DNA of 64,000 bases from Sedimentisphaerales bacterium (GTDB lineage Bacteria > Planctomycetota > Phycisphaerae > Sedimentisphaerales > SM23-30), in NCBI GenBank assembly GCA_028281535.1, contig JANQJS010000042.1, positions 30,758 through 94,757 of the forward strand. The letters run 5' to 3'. Positions 42,767 through 51,215 of the stretch are shown piece after piece. The stretch's first letter is position 1. Each line of letters starts with the position of its first letter. The notes beneath the pieces are model-generated. The model did no database searches. It was not told the DNA's origin and worked only from the letters and a program-made list of their open reading frames with translations. A program made the translations under genes and the position numbers.

Positions 42767-45700
42767 ATGTCTAAAGGTACTAACAAAAACATTAAACTTT
42801 TAGGGGGACTAATCCTTCTAACCTTATGCATGCCTTCATTATTGCATGCACAAGGATCATGGACTTCACCTGTAGCAACAGGTGTTGATGCAATTCATAT
42901 GGGACTTTTACCTCCTGCCGGTGGTAACCCATATCGAGTTATTGTTCACTCATACAAAGACTCTTTTTCAGGTAATACCCCTAGGACAGGTGTATTTGAA
43001 CCAAGCAATCTATTAGGCGGCCTTAACCTCGCAACACCAGCCGACCATTTTTGTAGTAGCCATTCATCGCTACCAGATGGAAAATTTCTTTTTGTCGATG
43101 GTGAAACGGCAAATAATGAAGGCAGTCCTGCCGGTGCAGGTAAAATGAATCGCTTTAATCCCGCAAATAATAGTTTTGAAAATGCCGGGAACACAGCCTC
43201 ACCTGATATAAGATGGTACCCTTCAACAATCGTACTAGGAAATGGTCTCGTTCTTACAATGGGTGGAGTAACGCATGGTGGCGGTAATGAAAATGATTTT
43301 GCACAAGGTGATCGATCATTAGAATATTACGATCCCGTTTCAAACACGAATACCTGTTTGAGCGGATGTAGCAATGTTATGCCATGGCAAGATGCAAACG
43401 CATATCCACGTATCTTTTTATTGGAAGATAATTCAGCAACCAATCAATTTAAAATCTTTATGGCAGGCGCTCATTCTCTCTCTTACTTTTTCACAGTAAA
43501 TACTGACTCGAACACGGCTTCGGTTGTAAATGGTCCCAATGATAATAACACACCTAGTGGTGGCGGAGATGCCGGTCGATTACAAGGAACCTATGCTCGA
43601 CTTGATGATGGTCGCGTTCTTTCGATAGGTGGATCCAATTTTAATGAAACGGGCGGGACAGGTAGTGCATCTATTATTGATCCTGATGCCGTTAGTCCTA
43701 GCTGGTCTAATTTACCAACCCTTTCCTTTTCTCGAGCAAATGTATTAAGTACGGTATTGGCAGATGGGAAATTAATGGTTTATGGCGGCGATGATGATTG
43801 CTGTGGTGATCGTTTAACCCCTGAATTATTTGATCCCAGCTCAAACAATTGGAGTAATTTGGCCACAATGCCAGCAAGTCAGATCAGAAATTATCATACC
43901 TCAGGTGTACTCCTTCCGGATGGCCGCGTTTGTGTATCAGGTGGTGCCGGCAATGGTGGCCCTGGTGTGGATGGTGAATCTGACCAAGTAAATTTTTACT
44001 CTCCTGCGTATCTTTCAGCTGGAGCCCGCCCAACCATAAACAGTGCACCATCAAGTGCCAGTTATGGTCAAAATATTGCGATTAATTATTCCAGTAGTTC
44101 ACCGATTACCATGGCCAAAATACGACGACCCGGTTCATCAACACATGGTTTTACTTATAACATGGTTGGCCATACACTTTTTACAGGAAGTGATAACGAT
44201 GGGACGTTAAATGTGACCATTCCTTCCAATCCTAACTTAGCACCTCCAGGATATTACTTACTATTTCTCTTTAGAGATTCTGGAGGAGAAAAAGTTCCAT
44301 CAATCGCAACTTGGATTCAAATTGATGGTAGCGGTCCACCTCCTGATACAGATCCTCCAACACCAAACCCAGGGACATTTTCATCTCCACCTTCAGCCGA
44401 TAGTGAATCAGCAATCAGCATGACCGCTACAGCAGGTAATGATGCAAGCCCGCCGGTTGAATATGATTTTGATGAAACGACTGGAAATACAGGTGGTAGC
44501 GATAGCCCCTGGACCACGAACAATAATTATACAGATTCTGGATTAAACCCAAGTACGCAATATTGCTATCGCACACGTAGTCGTGATAGTCTGGGTAATA
44601 CAGGTAGCTGGGGCACAGCTTCCTGTGCGACGACCAATGCAGCGCCAGATACCGATCCCCCCACACCGAATCCAGCAACTTTTTCAACACCACCTACGGC
44701 TATTGGGGATGCAGTCATTATTATGATCGCAGATTTCGCCAGCGATGCAACACCTCCAATTGAATACAATTTTGATGAAACCTCTGGCAATCCAGGAGCA
44801 ACTGATAGCGGATGGCAAACCAGTACAGCTTATGAAGATTTTGAATTAACCGGTGGCAATCAATATTGCTATGTCCTTCGTTCAAGAGATAGCTTGGGTA
44901 ATACAACGAGTCCTGCAGCCCCAGCTTGTGCTACAACAGCCCCTGAAGATGGATTTGTAGATGTTACTGTAGGACCAGGTTTAACCATGACACCACAGAA
45001 CATCACCATTCCAGTCGGAACAACGGTTGAATGGACATTTATAGCAAGTGGTCATAATGTTTGGTCTGGTGTCACAGGTGGTCATACGGTATTTGATGGC
45101 CAAGCCCCCTGGCCAGCTGGTACGATGTTGTTTGCATCAACGGCAGATCCTGTTGTTACGAATGCAGAAAACACCTCCTTCTCAGCCACGTTCGATCAAG
45201 CATTCCTTGATGCCTCAACCGGTGACTTAGGCATAGATGCTTATAACTATCATTGCCATTTACATGGTTCTGGTATTCACGACGGATCCATCACAATTAC
45301 AGGTGGTGTTGATAATGATCCACCAACACCGAACCCAATGACATTTGCATCCAATCCAAATGCAACGAGCAGCACAACGATAACCATGACCGCATCAACT
45401 GCAACTGATGAACAAAACAACCCCGTTGAATATTTCTTCAATGAACTCACAGGTAACCCTGGAGGTAGCGATAGCACATGGCAAAGTTCAACAGCTTATA
45501 CCGACACAGGATTGGCTCCATTAACTCAATACAGCTATACCGTTGCTGCGCGTGATAGCGTAGGTAACACAACAGTAGTATCCGCAACAGAATCCGCAAC
45601 AACACCAGACACACCTCCACCATCTCAAATCAGTCTTGAAACAGGTGTCGTCAGCGGAATTTCTAGCAGCTGGACCACTGTCAACTTGTCTAGTAGTTAC

Positions 45701-47905
45701 ACCTCAATGGTTGTCGTTGCCACACCGAACTATTCAAGTAGCTCAGCTCCAGGTACGGTGCGAATCCAAAATGCCAGCGGTAGTAGTTTCCAAGTTCGCT
45801 TGGATGGATCTTCAGCCACACCAGCTGCGTCTGATATCTACTACATGGTTGTTGAAGAGGGTGTTTATACCCAAGCCCAAGATGGTGTTACCATGGAAGC
45901 CGTCAAATACAATTCGACACTGACGGATAACAATAACTCATGGACTGGCCAAGCTCGCACTTATGCGAATAGCTATACATCGCCTGTCGTATTGGGCCAA
46001 GTGATGACATATAATGATGCCGGTCACGTTGAATTCTGGTCACGCGGTAGCACCCGCCAAAGTATCCCTAGCAGCTCTGCCTTATTTACTGGTAAAACAG
46101 TGAATGAAGATCCTGACAATGCTCATGCCAATGAAACCATTGGTTATATTGTGATCGAATCGGGCAGTGGCACAATGGATGGTGTTAACTATTCTGCGGC
46201 AGTGGGTGGCGACACGATTCGTGGCGTAACCAACACACCGCCTTATAGCTACAGTGTGAGTGGACTAAGTGGCACAGCCTCCATTGGTATTGCAACGATG
46301 GCAGCAGTGGATGGAGGTAACGGTGGATGGGCTTTATTCTATGGCAGCAATCCGATTTCAGCCTCTTCGATTAATTTAGCGATTGATGAAGATCAGTTGG
46401 CGGATACCGAACGTAATCATACCACTGAACAAGTCGCTTACATTGTCTTTGAAGATGGCACTGGCGGTGACACAACACCTCCAACCCCTAATCCTGCGAC
46501 ATTCTCATCTGCACCGACAGCAACCAGCAATAGTGCGATTAGTATGACCGCAACAACGGCGTCTGATCCTTCCACGCCTGTGGAATATCAATTTGTGGAA
46601 ACCTCTGGTAATCCAGGCGGTTCAAATAGTGGCTGGCAAACGTCTACCAATTATTCTGATACTGGTTTAAATGCCAGTACGCAATATTGTTACACCGTGC
46701 AATCTCGTGATAGTGTGGGTAACACAGGTAGTGCATCGAGTGCTTCTTGTGCCACGACACAAGCAGGTGCGGATACGACGCCACCAACGCCAAATCCAGC
46801 GACGTTTGCTTCGGCTCCAGCCGCAACAAGCTCTACTACGATTGCGATGACGGCAACGACAGGTAGTGATCCATCGGGTCCAGTTGAATATTTCTTTACC
46901 GAATTATCCGGCAACCCAGGTGGTAGCAACAGTGCCTGGCAAACATCGACCGGTTACAGCGATTCGCTATTAACGCCAAGCACACAATATTGCTATACCG
47001 TGACGATGCGTGATAGTGTTGGTAATGTAGGTAGTGCATCAAGTTCATCTTGTGCTACAACGCAAACACCACCAGATACCACACCGCCAGCACCCAATCC
47101 AGCAACATTTGCAACGGCGCCGAATGCATCAAGCAGTAGTCAAATTGATATGGTTGCCACCACAGGTAGTGATCCATCGGGACCAGTTGAATATCAATTT
47201 GATGAAACCACCGGAGGTGCAGGTGCCACCGATAGCGGATGGCAAACCTCGACGAGTTATTCGGATAGTGGTTTGAGTGCTTCGACGCAATATTGTTATC
47301 GCCTGCGTAGTCGTGACTCTGTCGGCAATACTGGTAGCTATTCAGCAGCTTCTTGTGCAACAACGCAAGCAGGCAGCGGTTGTGGTAGTGGTCAACCATA
47401 CACTAATTTTGTTGGCGCGGGTAATTCGCAGGATGTAGTCGCTACAGCAAGTAGTAACGATGGTGCTGCCAATGCTACGCAAACCGTTAATGGATCAGGA
47501 TTATCTGGAAACACCCATGATGATGAATGGGGGAACACCTGGACCTCAGATGGTGACAATGGTAATCCTAACGCTCCAAATCCTAACCCGGCTCGTGGTA
47601 ATACGAACTGGATCTCTTACGATCTTGGCCATCTCTATAAACTGGGTCAAATGCAGGTATGGAATGGTAGTGAAATTTCAGCTCGTGGTTTGAATAGTGT
47701 CTTTGTTGATTATTCAGCTGACGGCACTAATTGGACTCAAATTGCCAGCGCAAACTGGCCGCAATCACCAGGAACCAATAATGGGTTTAATGGACCTGAT
47801 TTTGGAGGAGTTTGTGTTCGCTATGTCGTTATTACAATAAATAGCAATCATGGCGATGGTTTTGGCAACCAATTAGCTGAAGTCAAATTCAACATTGTTC
47901 CATAA
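42767..47905 (+). CDS. Giant secreted copper-radical oxidase with cupredoxin and repeated FN3-like modules
   Basis: 1712 residues, signal peptide about 1–29. The kelch oxidase domain (about 30–520) keeps the radical-copper site: C96 (HFCSS), Y151 (RWYPST), Y376–H377 (NYHTS) and H460 (STHGFTY). Two FN3-like modules lead to a cupredoxin (nt about 44947–45300) with GHNVW and YHCHLHG; one more module follows. A beta-rich region of about 280 residues that I cannot name (nt about 45610–46460) is followed by three modules and a C-terminal discoidin domain. No dockerin is seen, unlike the paralogue at 19102. AAGGAAG precedes the ATG. The modules repeat DTTPPTPNPATF and EYxFxETSGNPGGS almost unchanged. 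The catalysed reaction should be extracellular alcohol or aldehyde oxidation with hydrogen peroxide release. Confidence 0.85.
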   Translation: MSKGTNKNIKLLGGLILLTLCMPSLLHAQGSWTSPVATGVDAIHMGLLPPAGGNPYRVIVHSYKDSFSGNTPRTGVFEPSNLLGGLNLATPADHFCSSHSSLPDGKFLFVDGETANNEGSPAGAGKMNRFNPANNSFENAGNTASPDIRWYPSTIVLGNGLVLTMGGVTHGGGNENDFAQGDRSLEYYDPVSNTNTCLSGCSNVMPWQDANAYPRIFLLEDNSATNQFKIFMAGAHSLSYFFTVNTDSNTASVVNGPNDNNTPSGGGDAGRLQGTYARLDDGRVLSIGGSNFNETGGTGSASIIDPDAVSPSWSNLPTLSFSRANVLSTVLADGKLMVYGGDDDCCGDRLTPELFDPSSNNWSNLATMPASQIRNYHTSGVLLPDGRVCVSGGAGNGGPGVDGESDQVNFYSPAYLSAGARPTINSAPSSASYGQNIAINYSSSSPITMAKIRRPGSSTHGFTYNMVGHTLFTGSDNDGTLNVTIPSNPNLAPPGYYLLFLFRDSGGEKVPSIATWIQIDGSGPPPDTDPPTPNPGTFSSPPSADSESAISMTATAGNDASPPVEYDFDETTGNTGGSDSPWTTNNNYTDSGLNPSTQYCYRTRSRDSLGNTGSWGTASCATTNAAPDTDPPTPNPATFSTPPTAIGDAVIIMIADFASDATPPIEYNFDETSGNPGATDSGWQTSTAYEDFELTGGNQYCYVLRSRDSLGNTTSPAAPACATTAPEDGFVDVTVGPGLTMTPQNITIPVGTTVEWTFIASGHNVWSGVTGGHTVFDGQAPWPAGTMLFASTADPVVTNAENTSFSATFDQAFLDASTGDLGIDAYNYHCHLHGSGIHDGSITITGGVDNDPPTPNPMTFASNPNATSSTTITMTASTATDEQNNPVEYFFNELTGNPGGSDSTWQSSTAYTDTGLAPLTQYSYTVAARDSVGNTTVVSATESATTPDTPPPSQISLETGVVSGISSSWTTVNLSSSYTSMVVVATPNYSSSSAPGTVRIQNASGSSFQVRLDGSSATPAASDIYYMVVEEGVYTQAQDGVTMEAVKYNSTLTDNNNSWTGQARTYANSYTSPVVLGQVMTYNDAGHVEFWSRGSTRQSIPSSSALFTGKTVNEDPDNAHANETIGYIVIESGSGTMDGVNYSAAVGGDTIRGVTNTPPYSYSVSGLSGTASIGIATMAAVDGGNGGWALFYGSNPISASSINLAIDEDQLADTERNHTTEQVAYIVFEDGTGGDTTPPTPNPATFSSAPTATSNSAISMTATTASDPSTPVEYQFVETSGNPGGSNSGWQTSTNYSDTGLNASTQYCYTVQSRDSVGNTGSASSASCATTQAGADTTPPTPNPATFASAPAATSSTTIAMTATTGSDPSGPVEYFFTELSGNPGGSNSAWQTSTGYSDSLLTPSTQYCYTVTMRDSVGNVGSASSSSCATTQTPPDTTPPAPNPATFATAPNASSSSQIDMVATTGSDPSGPVEYQFDETTGGAGATDSGWQTSTSYSDSGLSASTQYCYRLRSRDSVGNTGSYSAASCATTQAGSGCGSGQPYTNFVGAGNSQDVVATASSNDGAANATQTVNGSGLSGNTHDDEWGNTWTSDGDNGNPNAPNPNPARGNTNWISYDLGHLYKLGQMQVWNGSEISARGLNSVFVDYSADGTNWTQIASANWPQSPGTNNGFNGPDFGGVCVRYVVITINSNHGDGFGNQLAEVKFNIVP

Positions 47906-47922
47906 TTACTAACGTCCTACAC

Positions 47923-47956
47923 AATACAGGACTCTATATCTATAGGGTCCTGTATT
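47923..47956 (+). other. Long hairpin in the 3' untranslated region of the 1712-residue oxidase
   Basis: AATACAGGAC and GTCCTGTATT pair perfectly, with an inner CTATA/TATAG helix. No T run follows, so it may be a 3' stability element rather than a terminator. Confidence 0.65.
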
Positions 47957-47998
47957 TCGAACAATTTTAGTATCTAGAAATAGATGCTCTTATTTCCG

Positions 47999-48031
47999 AG
48001 CGTGGCATTCACACACTGCCACGCTTTTTTT
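47999..48031 (+). terminator. Rho-independent terminator of the 1712-residue oxidase
   Basis: AGCGTGGCA and TGCCACGCT form a perfect 9-base-pair stem with a 9-base loop, followed by seven T (48025–48031). Confidence 0.9.
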
Positions 48032-48127
48032 ACACAACAACTCAAATTATCGGACACACGCCACCCGGTTAATAGCTTAAAATAAAGGTTTTGACTGATT
48101 TATCATTATAACCCCTACAATCATTAG

Positions 48128-48387
48128 TCATACTTTACAATAGTCTATCTTTTATAAGAAATCCCCCAATTCTATTTGCTCGCACTGAGGTTAAATTCTA
48201 CATTTAAGTTGTAAGTTGAATATGCAATTAAGGTTTGCATGACGAACAAGGATGATATTTTCGTTTGCCCTGGATCGGGGCCCCAGCCTGGCTGCCTCCT
48301 ACAGACTGGGGTCCCAACTATATAAACAAATTGGGTTAGGTCGGTAAACTTCGCCACTGCTATGTGTCACCTAGCAGTGGTTTTTTT
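48128..48387 (+). ncRNA. Structured non-coding RNA of unknown family (6S-like size and closing stem)
   Basis: Between two terminators and without a credible ORF. A closing stem pairs CCCAATT (48165–48171) with AATTGGG (48329–48335), enclosing about 165 bases. Inside are ATGCAA/TTGCAT, ACGAA/TTCGT and a 10-base-pair GC-rich stem GGGGCCCCAG (48277–48286) with CTGGGGTCCC (48306–48315) in otherwise AT-rich DNA. The RNA ends in a clear terminator (48354–48387). A possible promoter is TTGACT (48091–48096) with TACAAT (48116–48121), spacing 19, which is long. The size and the single long closing stem recall 6S RNA, but I see no decisive 6S signature. tmRNA, RNase P and SRP signatures are absent. Start is approximate. 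Confidence 0.5.
48354..48387 (+). terminator. Terminator of the non-coding RNA
   Basis: CCACTGCTA and TAGCAGTGG form a perfect 9-base-pair stem with a 9-base loop, followed by seven T. There is no T run on the other strand, so it serves the plus strand. Confidence 0.88.
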
Positions 48388-48413
48388 ATGCGCGTAAAAG
48401 AATGGTTAGTAAT

Positions 48414-50324
48414 TTAGTTTGAATTATCCCTGACTTCATCATTTATAAAATTTTCACAAGACAACAAACTCGTGAGTGCAGATGCTGTAAATATAACAGG
48501 ATATAGTTTCTCAGAATACCATAGCTTTGCGAAATAAAGTCCAATAGGACTTGGTATAAACGAAGTCCCATTTTCCGTCGCATCTAACAACCATTTTATC
48601 GCTTTATTGACTGCCGTATGCAGTAGTTCAATCTGAGCTTTAGAATTGTTTTCCTTTGATGATATCGTTGAATTTGATAAAGCCTTCATGGCTTGTGATA
48701 TTGCGGAGATAACCAAGGCCGTCTCTTCAATTGAACTAATGATATTTCGATTACCGCCCCATCCACCATCTTCATTTTGAATTGACAATAACCAATGTAA
48801 ACCTTGATTGGCCATTGGTAAAAACTTTACTATCAGAGATTCATCAAGCTGAAATATTGCGATAATAACCCGAGAAGTACCATAGGTTGGATTTTCGATG
48901 TTAGGTGCTTGTTGATTACCAAACCAGAGTGGAATCCATTGCCCTTCAGTGGTCTGAGACTCAACTAAATAATTTAAAGCAGACTCCATACAACCAGTTA
49001 AATGATCCTGTTGCTGACTTGGTAACCGCGTCTTCCATTTCTGCCAGGCAAGTAATGCATGAGCCGTCAATTCTGGTGTACTCAAATCAAATGGCAGATT
49101 GGACCACCCTTTACAAAATGTAGGTATGCCCCCATCACGATTTTGGACATCCATTAACCACTGCACCCCCTTCGATGCCGCAGATAATACTTTCGCATCA
49201 TCGTTGTCCAAATTCCCTAAAGCAAGCAATGCTCCAGCAGTATCATCACTATCAGGTACACCACCTGGTTCATAAGTCCAGGACCACCCCCCTGGTGCAG
49301 CTAACGTATATGGATGAATCGATTGATACTGTTGATCTAATAATCTCTTTATGAGCGAGCGTCGTTCATTATCATCAAAATAACTATTGAGCGTTTGGTT
49401 GCTGGTAAGTGCATTGACGGACAATGTCGTCACCCAGGTTGATAAATGAGTATCAATGGGCCAATGACTTTTTTCCCTGGCACCGGCTAATATAAAATCA
49501 ATGCCTTTATCAACGACGCTATTTGACTCTAAGTTAGCTTTAACTAAGCTCATAACCACAAAACTTGTCAATGAAATGGCTTCTAAAAATCCACCATTGG
49601 TAGGTTGAATTTTTTGAAGTACTTTTAACGTGGGCTTTTTAGTCAACTGTCGGAGCAAACGCATAATTGGATTTTTACTAGGACGAAAAAAATGTCGAAC
49701 TTGCCCAAAGGCGATGAGTGCAGGTAAGGCATAACTCACAACAGGTAGACTCAACCATTTAAACCATTTTTGCGGCAAAACAGCTAACTCGAAAGGTAAC
49801 TGTGGTATTTTTCGCCAGGCATCCTGTGAATTCCCCAAACATCCAGCCAAGGTACAATGTGTCAAAATAGGTACTGAAAATGTTTTATCCTTACCATACG
49901 CATCTAAGATAGCTTTGATAAGACAATCAGGTTCCATTCCTCCAGCTACTTTCGTCAACCATTGTTGCGCATTTTCTAAAGTTTCTGGATATTTATCTCC
50001 AGCGATAGACACGACAGCCCAACAAAGCATGGTGGTACTAATATTACTGACACTATCCGTAGTATCGCCCCAACCACCATCTCTATTTTGAGTCCTTACA
50101 AGCCATTGAATACCCCCTTCGATATAGGAGGAAAAATCTGGTTTTGACCTTAACATTGTATTGGATTCTTTTTGCTCATGGCAAACATGCAATGCTAATA
50201 CAGCGGTCGCAGTGGAAAGTGCGCTACTGGACAATTCTCCCTGCCAATCCCCTTTGGAGCTGCGAGCATCCAACAATGACCGAATAGTATTTTCTTTAAA
50301 TTGTTTTAGGTCGTTTAGATCCAT
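48414..50324 (-). CDS. Squalene-hopene-cyclase-type class II terpenoid cyclase
   Basis: 636 residues, close to the 631 of squalene-hopene cyclase. The catalytic acid motif DxDD is intact: D358-S-D360-D361 in GGVPDSDDTAGALLALG. Repeated QW motifs are seen: QNRDGGWG (about 80), QNRDGGIPTF, QTTEGQWIPLW and QNEDGGWGG. DTHLSTWVTTLSVNAL matches the cyclase WDT region. It should protonate a polyprene or an epoxide and form rings at the membrane surface. No squalene synthase genes are nearby. The polyprenyl synthase two genes upstream suggests a linear polyprenyl substrate instead. It is the last gene of an eight-gene operon, 6 bases after the 294-residue repeat protein. Product unknown. Confidence 0.88.
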   Translation of the reverse strand: MDLNDLKQFKENTIRSLLDARSSKGDWQGELSSSALSTATAVLALHVCHEQKESNTMLRSKPDFSSYIEGGIQWLVRTQNRDGGWGDTTDSVSNISTTMLCWAVVSIAGDKYPETLENAQQWLTKVAGGMEPDCLIKAILDAYGKDKTFSVPILTHCTLAGCLGNSQDAWRKIPQLPFELAVLPQKWFKWLSLPVVSYALPALIAFGQVRHFFRPSKNPIMRLLRQLTKKPTLKVLQKIQPTNGGFLEAISLTSFVVMSLVKANLESNSVVDKGIDFILAGAREKSHWPIDTHLSTWVTTLSVNALTSNQTLNSYFDDNERRSLIKRLLDQQYQSIHPYTLAAPGGWSWTYEPGGVPDSDDTAGALLALGNLDNDDAKVLSAASKGVQWLMDVQNRDGGIPTFCKGWSNLPFDLSTPELTAHALLAWQKWKTRLPSQQQDHLTGCMESALNYLVESQTTEGQWIPLWFGNQQAPNIENPTYGTSRVIIAIFQLDESLIVKFLPMANQGLHWLLSIQNEDGGWGGNRNIISSIEETALVISAISQAMKALSNSTISSKENNSKAQIELLHTAVNKAIKWLLDATENGTSFIPSPIGLYFAKLWYSEKLYPVIFTASALTSLLSCENFINDEVRDNSN

Positions 50325-50330
50325 GCTTCA

Positions 50331-51215
50331 CTATAAACTCAAGTGGCCAAGTGCGAGTAAACCATAATACGTATATTCGCAATCAAGGGCCTGCTCAGAC
50401 CAGTTTCCATAAAAGGACCCCTGACTATCCCACAGTGAATCAACATAATCTAAATTAATCTCCTGTATGGGGGTCAAATCAATTTGCAAGCTCGCCAATG
50501 CATGCAATGCCGTAGCCGTTGACAACAAATCTGGTATAGGTGCCATGGGTGCAGCAAAAAACCCACCTTCTTGGTAACAACGTTCTAATAACCATTCCCC
50601 CACAGTAGATGGAAGTTCTTGGCCATAATGCCTTAAAATTGTAACCGCAGCCGCAGCGGATGGTGTCAAACCTATAGGTAAATCAGGCTGATTGGCATAA
50701 CCTCCATCGTCTGTTCGTAACTTTTCAATGGATGCCAACATTCTCTCTGGATTTGGAATTTCTGATTCTAAGTCCTGACAAATTCCCAATGCCAAAAAGG
50801 CGCCATACACACTGCCATAATCATTATCAACTTTGACATGGTACCCGCCATCTTTACTACGAAATGTTTCAAGATGGTCAATCATAGAATCTACAGGACA
50901 ATCGACCTGCATGTCTTTAGGTAAATCTGACCAACATCTCGCAAGACAAGATAGATGTACTAAATCAAGCTGAGTTATATCATTGAATGTTTTTAAATAA
51001 GGTTTGAGTGAATTTACAGGAACCTCTTGATGCATCCCGATTAATGATTCGGTTCCAAAAACCGTATAATAAAGATCGCTATTTCCACTGCGATCTTTAT
51101 AGCCACCATCCGAATGTCGTTGCCCTATCAGAAATTGAACTACTTGTTCGCTCGATTCTCCCAAAAGATTAGGCGCTAATCGCTGTACCTGAAGCATCTC
51201 CAGCTTCAAACTCAT
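50331..51215 (-). CDS. Prenyltransferase/squalene-oxidase repeat protein
   Basis: 294 residues, an alpha/alpha barrel of the protein-prenyltransferase-beta or cyclase-gamma type. Repeats begin with DGGYK (about 36), DGGYHVKVDNDYGSVYGAF, DDGGYANQPDLP, EGGFFAAPMAPIPDLLSTATAL and QGSFYGNWSEQALDCEYTYYG. The zinc ligands of farnesyltransferase beta (Asp, Cys, His) are not obvious, and DxDD is absent, so it may be a non-catalytic or helper partner of the class II cyclase encoded next. The start (AAGGATGG ribosome site) lies inside the end of the DUF116–polyprenyl synthase gene; the overlap is 47 bases. Confidence 0.8.
   Translation of the reverse strand: MSLKLEMLQVQRLAPNLLGESSEQVVQFLIGQRHSDGGYKDRSGNSDLYYTVFGTESLIGMHQEVPVNSLKPYLKTFNDITQLDLVHLSCLARCWSDLPKDMQVDCPVDSMIDHLETFRSKDGGYHVKVDNDYGSVYGAFLALGICQDLESEIPNPERMLASIEKLRTDDGGYANQPDLPIGLTPSAAAAVTILRHYGQELPSTVGEWLLERCYQEGGFFAAPMAPIPDLLSTATALHALASLQIDLTPIQEINLDYVDSLWDSQGSFYGNWSEQALDCEYTYYGLLALGHLSL

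Noticed and set aside
48172..48357. 61-residue minus-strand ORF
   Set aside because: It runs antisense through the structured RNA and its hairpins, with an unlikely protein composition.
48353..48362. Cobalamin riboswitch (GCCACTG motif)
   Set aside because: GCCACTG lies in the terminator stem of the RNA; the other conserved B12-box elements are missing and no gene follows on that strand.
48128..48387. tmRNA, RNase P RNA or SRP RNA
   Set aside because: No tRNA-like ends with a tag reading frame, no GAGGAAAGTCC-type RNase P core and no GGAAGCAGCC-type SRP tip were found on either strand.
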